Shown piece after piece: positions 53,600 through 59,752 of a DNA stretch of 59,752 nt (positions are counted from its first letter, which is position 1; each line of letters begins with the position of its first letter). The notes beneath the pieces are model-generated. The model was not told the origin of the DNA, ran no database searches, and was given only the letters and a program-made list of their open reading frames with translations. This stretch comes from HGM04593 sp045631205 (lineage in GTDB: Bacteria; Bacteroidota; Bacteroidia; Bacteroidales; Bacteroidaceae): NCBI GenBank assembly GCA_045631205.1, contig JAZQUI010000017.1:1-59752 (forward strand), given 5' to 3'. A program made the translations under genes and the position numbers.

Positions 53600-54136
53600 T
53601 TAATTATCTTCTTCAATTTGTATATTCTTCAAACTTTCCCATCGCGGGTCTATCTCCACAGGAGTATCGTCGTCTTCGTCTCTCTCACAGTGTGAGTGCT
53701 TACCTAACTTGCCGGTCATTTCACGATTGCACTTGCCGGGGGCGTGTACTCGTTTCATTGGCAACGCTAGGGCTATAAATTCGTACAGATACCATGCTAT
53801 GTTCAGGTCACCATCTTGTTCGGGGACTATTACTATATCACCATCGTCGGCATAGTCTTCGCCAAACTTAACACGCAAGCTGCTTGTAGTGGAAACCTCT
53901 ATCTCAAGGTCGTCGAGACACCTGTCGCAAGGCACAACCACTTTTCCTTCGAACTCAAAGTTAAAGTCAAAGACTTCACGGTTTTTTCTTGCTTCCACTA
54001 CGGCTTTTACCGTACCTTTCTGAAACTCCTCGCCATCAATCTCGGAAAAGAAAGCATTGTCGAGGACAAACTCCATAACCAACGGTTCTGCTTTAAGGCC
54101 TTTAAGGTCAACATTGTATTTGTCAAATCTTCCCAT
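53600..54136 (-). CDS. DUF177 (YceD-like) protein
   Basis: 178 residues. The core VVVPCDRCLDDLEIEVSTTSSLRVKFGE is the DUF177 signature, with its Cys-x-x-Cys. Family members always sit before rpmF and are tied to 23S rRNA accumulation in plants and bacteria; the molecular role is not settled. A second Cys/His-rich patch (GKCNREMTGKLGKHSHCE) near residue 140 could bind metal, which is inference. No signal peptide or span. Confidence 0.9.
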   Translation of the reverse strand: MGRFDKYNVDLKGLKAEPLVMEFVLDNAFFSEIDGEEFQKGTVKAVVEARKNREVFDFNFEFEGKVVVPCDRCLDDLEIEVSTTSSLRVKFGEDYADDGDIVIVPEQDGDLNIAWYLYEFIALALPMKRVHAPGKCNREMTGKLGKHSHCERDEDDDTPVEIDPRWESLKNIQIEEDN

Positions 54137-54213
54137 CGCTCAAAATATCATCATTTCAACAAATTAACCGTAAAAAGCATCGCCTTTTACCCGTATTATC
54201 CGAATTTAGGCCA

Positions 54214-54221
54214 CAAAGATA
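54214..54221 (-). promoter_or_regulatory. -7 box for DUF177-rpmF
   Basis: TATCTTTG on the minus strand, 78 bases before the start codon; the -33 box is not recognisable. Confidence 0.45.
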
Positions 54222-54262
54222 CAAATAAAATTTATTATAGACACCTAATTTGAAGAAAATCT

Positions 54263-55438
54263 TTATTTTTTTAATTCCACGCGGAAAGTAGTTCCTTTCC
54301 CCGGAATAGAATTCTTTACATATATGCGACCTTTGTGATACTGCTCCACAATTCTTTTCGCAAGAGAAAGCCCTAGCCCCCAACCACGTTTTTTGGTTGT
54401 GTAACCAGGTTCGAACACCCTTTTATGTTTAGACTTTGCAATACCCTTTCCTGTGTCAGCAACCTCTATATAGGCATAATCCTTGCCTTGTTTTACAACC
54501 ACAGATATTGCTCCAACGCCATCCATCGCATCTATCGCATTTTTACAAAGGTTTTCCAACACCCATTCTATAAGAGGAGCATTCATACGCACCAACAACG
54601 GGCGTTTAGGCAAATTTACCGTATATGCAATTTGGGCCGATGTGCGACGTTTCATATAATCGACAGCACGCGCTACAACCTCACCAATATCTTCTGATGT
54701 TGGCTCGGGCAAGGAACCTATCTTTGAGAAACGCTCGGCCACACGCTGCAAACGGGCCACATCGCGCTCCATTTCGGGCAACAACTCATCAGCAGGATAC
54801 TTCTCCTTTAACACAGCTGTCCATGCCATAAGCGATGAAATAGGCGTTCCAAGCTGATGAGCAGTCTCCTTTGACAAGCCCACCCAGACACGATTCTGCT
54901 CGGCACGTTTGGAACTTAATATGGCAAAAAAGCATACTGCAAAGAAGAGCAACACCACCAACAACTGCACATAAGGGTAGTATGAAAGTTTTTTAAGAAT
55001 AAGCGAGTCGGAGTAACAGACATCAAGATAGTCGCTACCATCTTCAACTCCCAGATTAATGCGTATTATACGCTCATCGGCACGCATCTTGGCGACCATA
55101 GTCATAAGCACGGAAAGAGAGTCGGCATCGGATGGTATTTCAATGTTTCTATGCATAGATATAGCCCCCTTGCTGTCGGTAACAACTACCGGAATGGTGG
55201 TGTTGCCGTTGAGCACAGACAACACAAGACTAAGATCGGTATTACCATCGGCACGGTTCAGATAATCCATTGCATCGGCCCACACCTGCATCTTCTTCCT
55301 CTCCTCGGTCTTCAATTCATCGACAAGAACTTTTGAAACCAACAATGAAGCCACTGCTATAAACGCAGCCGCAAGAATAAGTATAAACTTTACTCTTCTA
55401 AAATCGCTAAACCATCGCATATTAGTCTTGTTTTTCAA
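54263..55438 (-). CDS. Orphan sensor histidine kinase
   Basis: 391 residues (an in-frame ATG at 55420 is also possible). Two spans (about 17-34 and 157-174) enclose a small sensor region of about 120 residues. The dimerisation box has the phospho-acceptor H194 in SKETAHQLGTPISSL. The ATPase part is complete: N box ENLCKNAIDAM, G1 DTGKGI, F box VFEPGYTTKKRGWG and G2 GLGLSLAKRIVEQY. There is no HAMP domain and no response-regulator gene nearby, so its partner is encoded elsewhere. The signal is unknown. Confidence 0.92.
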   Translation of the reverse strand: MKNKTNMRWFSDFRRVKFILILAAAFIAVASLLVSKVLVDELKTEERKKMQVWADAMDYLNRADGNTDLSLVLSVLNGNTTIPVVVTDSKGAISMHRNIEIPSDADSLSVLMTMVAKMRADERIIRINLGVEDGSDYLDVCYSDSLILKKLSYYPYVQLLVVLLFFAVCFFAILSSKRAEQNRVWVGLSKETAHQLGTPISSLMAWTAVLKEKYPADELLPEMERDVARLQRVAERFSKIGSLPEPTSEDIGEVVARAVDYMKRRTSAQIAYTVNLPKRPLLVRMNAPLIEWVLENLCKNAIDAMDGVGAISVVVKQGKDYAYIEVADTGKGIAKSKHKRVFEPGYTTKKRGWGLGLSLAKRIVEQYHKGRIYVKNSIPGKGTTFRVELKK

Positions 55439-55484
55439 AAAGAAAACGCAAAAACACCATTTTTAGTATATAAAGCAAAAGAAA

Positions 55485-55514
55485 AAGGGCCAAGGAATGA
55501 AAACCTCGGCCCTT
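55485..55514 (-). terminator. Terminator after the BspA-like gene
   Basis: AAGGGCC (55485-55491) pairs with GGCCCTT (55508-55514) plus an inner AGG/CCT helix; on the minus strand it is followed by T. It lies 25 bases after the BspA-like stop codon. Confidence 0.8.
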
Positions 55515-55538
55515 AACACACTATTTTATCAATAAAAT

Positions 55539-56306
55539 TTATTGTAACAACTCACCCTCTTGCACATTTACAAAGTTCTCCCAACCTTTAGCCTCTTTGT
55601 AAAGGGTTGCACACCCGACAGGTACAACAAGTCGTGCGCGCTCGCATATCTCCTTATCAAATGCCGAAAAGGAGATTTTAGGGGGGATGAGAGAATTTAT
55701 ATTCAACAAACGTATGGAAGAAGATTGAAGAAACGCACCCGAGGATATTTCAAGGTCGTTATTTTCTACATCAATAACCAAACTTTTCAGCCCGCAGCAC
55801 CCTTTAAAAGAGCTGTTGCCCAAATAAGATAAATCCCCCTTAAACACAAGGTCGTCCAACGAAATACAATTAGCAAAAGCCCAATCCTCCACCACTGCAA
55901 GCGTTGGCGGAGCAACAACAGTTCTCAACTTTTTACAATTACGAAATGCAGAATATCCAATGCTTTTTACACTGTCACCCAAATTAGCCGTAACCAAATT
56001 GGAACAACATAAAAAAGCCCAATGCCCTATTTTTTCAACCGTAAAAGGGAGTTCTATATTAGTAATCCCCACACAATAACTGAAAGCATTAGCACCAATT
56101 GCCACCACAGAATACTCCCTTCCGCAGTACTGAACCGACGAAGGAACAACACAATCCCCTTCTGATAGTATTTTGCAGGAAGAAACCTCAACTGTTCGTC
56201 CATCCACACTCAACACCCTATATTTCAAGTCACCCATCCAAAAAACTTGTGCATTAAGGTGTAAGACCGATATAAAAAGGAAGAAAAAGAGGTACAAATT
56301 TTTCAT
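55539..56306 (-). CDS. Secreted BspA-like leucine-rich repeat protein
   Basis: 255 residues from the ATG at 56306 (MKNLYLFFFLF). Signal peptide about 1-19 (ending LNAQ). A short N-terminal module holds RTVEVS (37-42) and the IPSSV-like VVPSSVQYCGREYSVVAIG. Then about five LRR_5 (Treponema-type) repeats with the I-x-x-x-AF-x-x-C pattern, and a C-terminal cap (VVPVGCATLYKEAKGWENF). BspA-like proteins are surface or secreted binding proteins. The same order of module, repeats and cap forms the outer domain of the kinase at 57159-59024. No sorting or lipobox motif. Divergent from the regulator-kinase pair. Confidence 0.88.
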   Translation of the reverse strand: MKNLYLFFFLFISVLHLNAQVFWMGDLKYRVLSVDGRTVEVSSCKILSEGDCVVPSSVQYCGREYSVVAIGANAFSYCVGITNIELPFTVEKIGHWAFLCCSNLVTANLGDSVKSIGYSAFRNCKKLRTVVAPPTLAVVEDWAFANCISLDDLVFKGDLSYLGNSSFKGCCGLKSLVIDVENNDLEISSGAFLQSSSIRLLNINSLIPPKISFSAFDKEICERARLVVPVGCATLYKEAKGWENFVNVQEGELLQ

Positions 56307-56468
56307 TTGAATCATTTAGATAAATTTTCAAAGCGAATCGAAAATGCGTTTATCAATTCTTTTACAAAAGAACGTAATAATTCCTCCTTAAAAAATATCA
56401 TCTTGATTCTTTTTATTTTAATCACAACTTTTCACATAAAAAAAATTCCAGAAATAGCCGTTCTATCA

Positions 56469-56476
56469 TATCTTTG
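56469..56476 (+). promoter_or_regulatory. -7 box for the regulator-kinase pair
   Basis: TATCTTTG, full -7 match, 98 bases before the ATG at 56574; the -33 box is weak. This position makes the longer frame from 56307 unlikely. Confidence 0.5.
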
Positions 56477-56573
56477 CCATAAACGGCGAAGATACTCCTC
56501 GCCCGACGTAAAAAGTCAAAGCAAGCATTATCTTTACCTCGCTTGTTTATGCCAAATTGGTAAAAAAAGAACT

Positions 56574-57152
56574 ATGAACGAAGAAAAACAACAGACATAC
56601 AATGATTTAATAGAAGCTGTGGAGCATGTCACCGGCAGAAAAATGAAAAGTCCCCGCGACTTTGACTACCTATCGACACGTATCCTTCACATCACCCACA
56701 CATATATCGCCCCCATAACACTGAAACGTTTTTGGGGATATTTGGGGGAAAAGAGAAAAACAAAACCCTATCGTTTCACCCTCAACACACTAGCACAATA
56801 TTCAGGTTTTTCGGACTTTGAGGCTTTCTGTAAAAGTTCCATCAATAGCATTGAAAGTCATTTCATAAACAATAAATATTTAAACTCCATTTCTTTGGAA
56901 AAAGGGACTATAATCAAGCTAAATTGGTTACCCGACCGCTGTATAACAATTCGCTACGAAGGAATGAATATGTACAGAGTAATGGAGAGCATAAACAGTA
57001 AGTTAAGCATAAACGACACATTCTTGTGTGAACAGATTATTGAACAAGAACCCCTCTATCTCCGTTGCCTCGTGCACGAAAACGGAACACCCTGCAACTA
57101 TGTATGTGGTAAGATAAACGGAGTAAAATTCACGATTATAGACCAACCGTAA
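56574..57152 (+). CDS. Possible regulator, unknown family
   Basis: 192 residues from the ATG at 56574 (MNEEKQQTYNDL); a frame open from 56307 is longer but starts before the predicted promoter and adds unrelated sequence. The N-terminal half contains YIAPITLKRFWGYLGE and RFTLNTLAQYSGFSDFEAFC. That pattern (S/T-x-x-TLKR-x-WGY ... TL-x-x-LA-x-x-x-GF-x-x-(F/W)-x-x-FC) recurs in many uncharacterised Bacteroidota proteins and looks helix-turn-helix-like. The C-terminal half (GTIIKLNWLPDRCITIRY ... CGKINGVKFTII) is mainly beta and may be a ligand or effector part. It lies 6 bases before the kinase gene, so the two are one unit. DNA binding is inferred. Confidence 0.7.
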   Translation: MNEEKQQTYNDLIEAVEHVTGRKMKSPRDFDYLSTRILHITHTYIAPITLKRFWGYLGEKRKTKPYRFTLNTLAQYSGFSDFEAFCKSSINSIESHFINNKYLNSISLEKGTIIKLNWLPDRCITIRYEGMNMYRVMESINSKLSINDTFLCEQIIEQEPLYLRCLVHENGTPCNYVCGKINGVKFTIIDQP

Positions 57153-57158
57153 AAACAG

Positions 57159-59024
57159 ATGATTACACCATCAGAATTTATAAATAGTAATATCGATGCC
57201 GAAAAGGTCGAATATATAGAAACAGGTAGCAAAACTTCGCAAACATTCAAATTATGCATAAACGGGCAACTTTTCTTTATGAAAAAGCTTCGCCCCGAGT
57301 ATTGCAACGACCCACGTTACCGCAGAGCATTCATAAAAGAATACGAAAGCGGCAAAAGCATCATACACCCCAACATCGTAAAATATACCGACATAAACGA
57401 CGACAAAGGGGATATATATATTCTTATGGAATATGTTAACGGCTACACTCTTCAAGAAAAAATAGAGAACGAGCCGGAATATTTCCAAAGCAACAAGAGA
57501 ATCGAGAAATTATTATTACAGCTATGTCAGGCTATACAGACATTACATAATAACAACATAATATACCTCGACCTAAGCCCTACAAACATTCTGCTCACTA
57601 AAACCACAAACGACCTGAAACTCATAGACCTCGGTTTTTGCATAGACAACAATAACGACTACACCGCGGGGTGCACCCCCGGATTTACAGCACCGGAAGT
57701 TTCAGGCTGCGACATTAAGGAGATCGATGCTCGTACAGATATATATACAATAGGATGTATTCTGCGATATATAGAAGAGAAACGTGGTAGAAAGCTATCA
57801 CGTAAACTACAACGCATAAAAGAGCGCTGTATAAAAGAGAAAAAAGCAGAACGCTATACATCGAGCAAGCAAATAATCGCAGATATTAAAAACAAAAAAC
57901 GAAACTTTCACCTTGCAGCAGCAGCCATCATTGCCACTATTGCATTGTTCATCTCTATAGAAGATATAACCAACTACATCGCGTGGGAAAGCGGAAAAAT
58001 AGCCGACAAATTCGAAGAAAATGGTATTTTCTACCAAATAACCGATAAAAATGCACGCACAGTAGAAGTTTCCTACAAAGGTACACACCCCGACGAATTT
58101 GAATATGAATACAAAGGGGGCGAAATAAAGATTCCAGCCACAGTAACACACCGTGGAAGAACATTCCGCACAACGGGCATTGCTGGGCAAGCTTTTAAAA
58201 ACCCCTATATCTCAAAGATAGAAATACCCGAAGGAATTATATCAATATCCGACTCGGCATTCTTCGGCTGCCTGTTAAACGACACTATATACATACCCAA
58301 AAGCGTAACTAAGATAGGCCACTTGGCAATATACCCCACCTGTTACATAAAAGGCTATATGGTGGAGAAAGAAAACCCGGTCTATGACAGCCGTAACAAC
58401 TGCAACGCACTGATGGTGAGCGCAACCAACACGCTTATCTTCGGCTGTGAAAGCACAATAATACCAGAAGGGACAAGCCGTATAACCGCAGGCGCCTTTA
58501 TGGGCGCAGAAAACTTAAGCGGCATAGCTATACCTGCGAGCGTAACCGAGATTGGCGATTTTGCTTTTGTACGCACAAGAATTAAAGAAATAGCCATACC
58601 CGAAGGAGTTGCAGAACTCAAACCATACACCTTCCAATATTGCGAGAGCCTACAAAAAATAACACTCCCCAAGAGCCTAAACAAAATAGGCTTGGGAGCT
58701 TTGTCGCATTGCGCATTCAACGAGATTGTCATACCCGAAAGAGTAACCGTTATCGACGACTACGCGTTCGATTGCAACAAAAGATTAGAAAAGGTAACCA
58801 TTGGTCGTAGCGTACGTAATATAGGTTATGCTGCGTTTGAGAATTGCAGCAAACTGAAGACAATAATCTCACAAATTCCAGCCGACAGCCTTTTCGAAAT
58901 TGACCTTAGCACATTCAATAATATCGACAAGTACTGCACGCTATATGTCCCTATAGGTGCAAAAAGCAAATATAAGAAGACTTTTGGATGGGATTGCTTT
59001 AACCGCGTTATAGAATTAGAGTAA
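57159..59024 (+). CDS. Transmembrane Ser/Thr protein kinase with BspA-like LRR outer domain
   Basis: 621 residues. Kinase domain about 15-245: Lys 42/43 (FFMKKL), E61 (IKEYESGK), hinge LMEYVNG, catalytic D138 and N143 in YLDLSPTN, metal D157 in DLG, and APE at 178-180. The HRD motif reads YLD and DFG reads DLG; the catalytic Asp, Asn and Lys remain, so activity is likely. One span at about 251-267. Outside: a module with RTVEVS (300-305), about eight LRR_5 repeats (IPEGI-x-x-I-x-x-x-AF) and a C-terminal cap (YVPIGAKSKYKKTFGWDCF). The outer half matches the divergent secreted protein along its length. Known kinases of this type have PASTA or TPR sensors; an LRR_5 sensor is unusual. The signal and targets are unknown. 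Confidence 0.88.
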   Translation: MITPSEFINSNIDAEKVEYIETGSKTSQTFKLCINGQLFFMKKLRPEYCNDPRYRRAFIKEYESGKSIIHPNIVKYTDINDDKGDIYILMEYVNGYTLQEKIENEPEYFQSNKRIEKLLLQLCQAIQTLHNNNIIYLDLSPTNILLTKTTNDLKLIDLGFCIDNNNDYTAGCTPGFTAPEVSGCDIKEIDARTDIYTIGCILRYIEEKRGRKLSRKLQRIKERCIKEKKAERYTSSKQIIADIKNKKRNFHLAAAAIIATIALFISIEDITNYIAWESGKIADKFEENGIFYQITDKNARTVEVSYKGTHPDEFEYEYKGGEIKIPATVTHRGRTFRTTGIAGQAFKNPYISKIEIPEGIISISDSAFFGCLLNDTIYIPKSVTKIGHLAIYPTCYIKGYMVEKENPVYDSRNNCNALMVSATNTLIFGCESTIIPEGTSRITAGAFMGAENLSGIAIPASVTEIGDFAFVRTRIKEIAIPEGVAELKPYTFQYCESLQKITLPKSLNKIGLGALSHCAFNEIVIPERVTVIDDYAFDCNKRLEKVTIGRSVRNIGYAAFENCSKLKTIISQIPADSLFEIDLSTFNNIDKYCTLYVPIGAKSKYKKTFGWDCFNRVIELE

Positions 59025-59056
59025 TAAGTCACCAATAACAATTCTACTTAATTCAA

Positions 59057-59095
59057 ATAAAACCGCACCTCCCCTTATGGGTTACGCGGTTTTAT
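59057..59095 (+). terminator. Terminator after the kinase gene
   Basis: ATAAAACCGC (59057-59066) pairs with GCGGTTTTAT (59086-59095) with a 19-base loop; on the plus strand it is followed by TTTTT. It lies 33 bases after the stop codon. Confidence 0.85.
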
Positions 59096-59221
59096 TTTTT
59101 GCAGGGGCGCTGCGTAGTGGAGCAAAAGATTGCTTTTTAGAATTATAAAACGTAAAATATATGGGGTGAGTGGCGTGGCTGCCCGAAACATTTCTTGCTT
59201 TGTAATTCACTAAAAAATATA

Positions 59222-59247
59222 GGGCAGACACACCGGTCTGCCCCTAC
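59222..59247. repeat. Short palindromic intergenic repeat
   Basis: GGGCAGAC (59222-59229) pairs with GTCTGCCC (59236-59243) around a 6-base loop, followed by CTAC. The pattern (G)TAGGGGCAGAC...GTCTGCCC is a known type of small dispersed repeat in anaerobic gut bacteria, as far as I recall. Only one copy occurs in this window. Confidence 0.5.
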
Positions 59248-59354
59248 AGCAACGTTGTATTATTCATTATCTTCTCTGTTCTTCTGTCTCATTTATTTTC
59301 AGGAAGAGATATCGGGCTCACAAAAAGATTATAATGGCATACCGCGTAGCATAA

Positions 59355-59410
59355 AGCTCTCCCACTTGATGAAACAAGGAGGAGTGGCCTGTAAGGCGAG
59401 GGGGATTATT
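59355..59410. repeat. Imperfect hairpin repeat
   Basis: CTCTCCCACTTG (about 59358-59369) is an imperfect inverted copy of CAAGGAGGAGTG (59375-59386), followed by GGC...GGCGAGGGGGATT. This AAGGAGGAGTGGC word group resembles small intergenic repeats often seen in Bacteroidales assemblies. Copy number cannot be judged from one window. Confidence 0.35.
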
Positions 59411-59529
59411 CAGGTTAAGTAGAAATCTAGTGTGGACAAATTGATTCTTTAATAAGTTGTACTCCCTCACGCCATCCTATGTGTAACAAATTATCTCCTG
59501 CAATGGTAATTCTCAAAAAGAAACCGGCA

Positions 59530-59740
59530 CCGTTAAAATGTTGCGAGTAAGCGAGTGAATGAAAATTTATTTTCAATTGCAACGAGCGTGGCAACTTCGC
59601 AAAAGCAATCACAGTGTTTATCCGAGCATTTGCAGGAGAGAGTGCGAAAGCTCGTGCAAATGAGCGAGTGAAAGTTTACTTGCACGCAAAGCGAATGCAG
59701 CCGAGGTTGCGCGAAGCGAGAATGTTTGACATAAGTTGAC
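59530..59740. repeat. Block of degenerate GAGCGAGTGAA/GCAAATG words
   Basis: The words GCGAGTAAGCGAGTGAATGAAAA, at 59541-59563, and AATGAGCGAGTGAAAGTTTACT, near 59658-59680, share a core (GCGAGTGAA), and GCGAAAGC, GCGAATGC and GCGAAGCGAG follow. It reads like degenerate copies of one motif in A/G-rich sequence. No coding or RNA explanation is evident. Confidence 0.35.
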
Positions 59741-59752
59741 AATGCTTGCTGT

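Larger units (their letters stand above)
59096..59752. other. Gene-free, repeat-bearing region at right end
   Basis: 657 bases in which I see no supported gene. Short frames on both strands lack family patterns and promoters. It contains a short palindromic repeat (59222-59247), an imperfect hairpin repeat (59355-59410) and a block of GAGCGAGTGAA-like words (about 59530-59740). It looks like an intergenic island of dispersed small repeats or the remains of decayed sequence between the kinase locus and the next gene beyond the edge. Confidence 0.6.

Noticed and set aside
56307..56573. The first 89 codons of a longer frame before the possible regulator
   Set aside because: A -7 box at 56469-56476 lies inside, the sequence is A/T-rich noncoding in character, and MNEEKQQ at 56574 is a natural start.
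59195..59422. A 75-codon plus-strand frame after the kinase
   Set aside because: It runs through two repeat units, and I recognise no family in it.
59427..59612. A 61-codon minus-strand frame at the right end
   Set aside because: It has no promoter or known motif; part of it lies in the degenerate repeat block. It could be a remnant, but this cannot be shown.

Overview
The window is a chromosomal segment of a member of the order Bacteroidales (phylum Bacteroidota). I infer this from several things seen together: the SecD-SecF fusion, the RNase HI with an N-terminal viroplasmin domain, the DUF2851 protein, the OstA-like/SurA-like gene block, BspA-type leucine-rich repeat proteins, gene starts without Shine-Dalgarno sequences, and many copies of the Bacteroidota sigma promoter (-33 TTTG, a spacer of about 18-21 bases, -7 TAnnTTTG, or its variant TATCTTCG). 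I cannot name the genus from sequence alone. Almost all of the window is conserved core genome; only the right end (about 55.5-59.75 kb) looks accessory.

Layout, left to right. 0-2 kb: a minus-strand group rpsU-xerC-hpf followed by tRNA-Thr. 2-6 kb: mdh, then gltX-kdtA, all minus. 6.2-9.6 kb: a plus-strand pair, a 7TM-HD (PgpH-type) cyclic-dinucleotide phosphodiesterase and a DUF2851 protein. 9.6-14.4 kb: secDF and two overlapping rhomboid protease genes, minus. 14.6-18.9 kb: argS, an RNase HI and an EptA-like phosphoethanolamine transferase, plus. 19-25.3 kb: a GT4 glycosyltransferase (minus), a radical SAM protein (plus), then rlmL-purD-membrane protein-DedA-like (minus). 25.5-26.5 kb: a lytic transglycosylase, plus. 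26.6-31.7 kb: purB-rluB-asnS-manC, minus. 31.9-33.4 kb: two identical tRNA-Val genes and an OmpA-family protein. 33.7-44.9 kb: a long minus-strand run recQ-guaB-three SurA-like proteins-OstA-like-small membrane protein-mutL. 45-48.4 kb: tig-clpP-clpX. 48.6-51 kb: divergent lptB and mlaE-mlaF. 51-54.1 kb: DUF177-rpmF-era-der. 54.3-55.4 kb: an orphan sensor histidine kinase. 55.5-59 kb: a secreted BspA-like protein divergent from a two-gene unit of a possible regulator and a transmembrane Ser/Thr kinase. 59.1-59.75 kb: no gene, several short repeats.

Themes. Many genes serve the envelope: Kdo transfer (kdtA), lipid A modification (EptA-like), LPS and phospholipid transport (OstA-like, lptB, mlaEF), outer-membrane protein folding (three SurA-like proteins), protein export (secDF), wall turnover (transglycosylase), OmpA and GDP-mannose supply (manC). 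The rest is translation, purine synthesis, proteolysis and DNA repair. Convergent genes are separated by strong, often perfectly palindromic terminators, and the promoter matches allow several start codons to be corrected.

The most interesting locus is at the right end. The kinase is a single protein with an inside kinase domain, one membrane span and an outside BspA leucine-rich repeat domain, and that outer domain matches the divergently encoded secreted protein along its full length, from the N-terminal module to the C-terminal cap. I read this as a possible paired envelope-sensing system; its function is inferred, not known.
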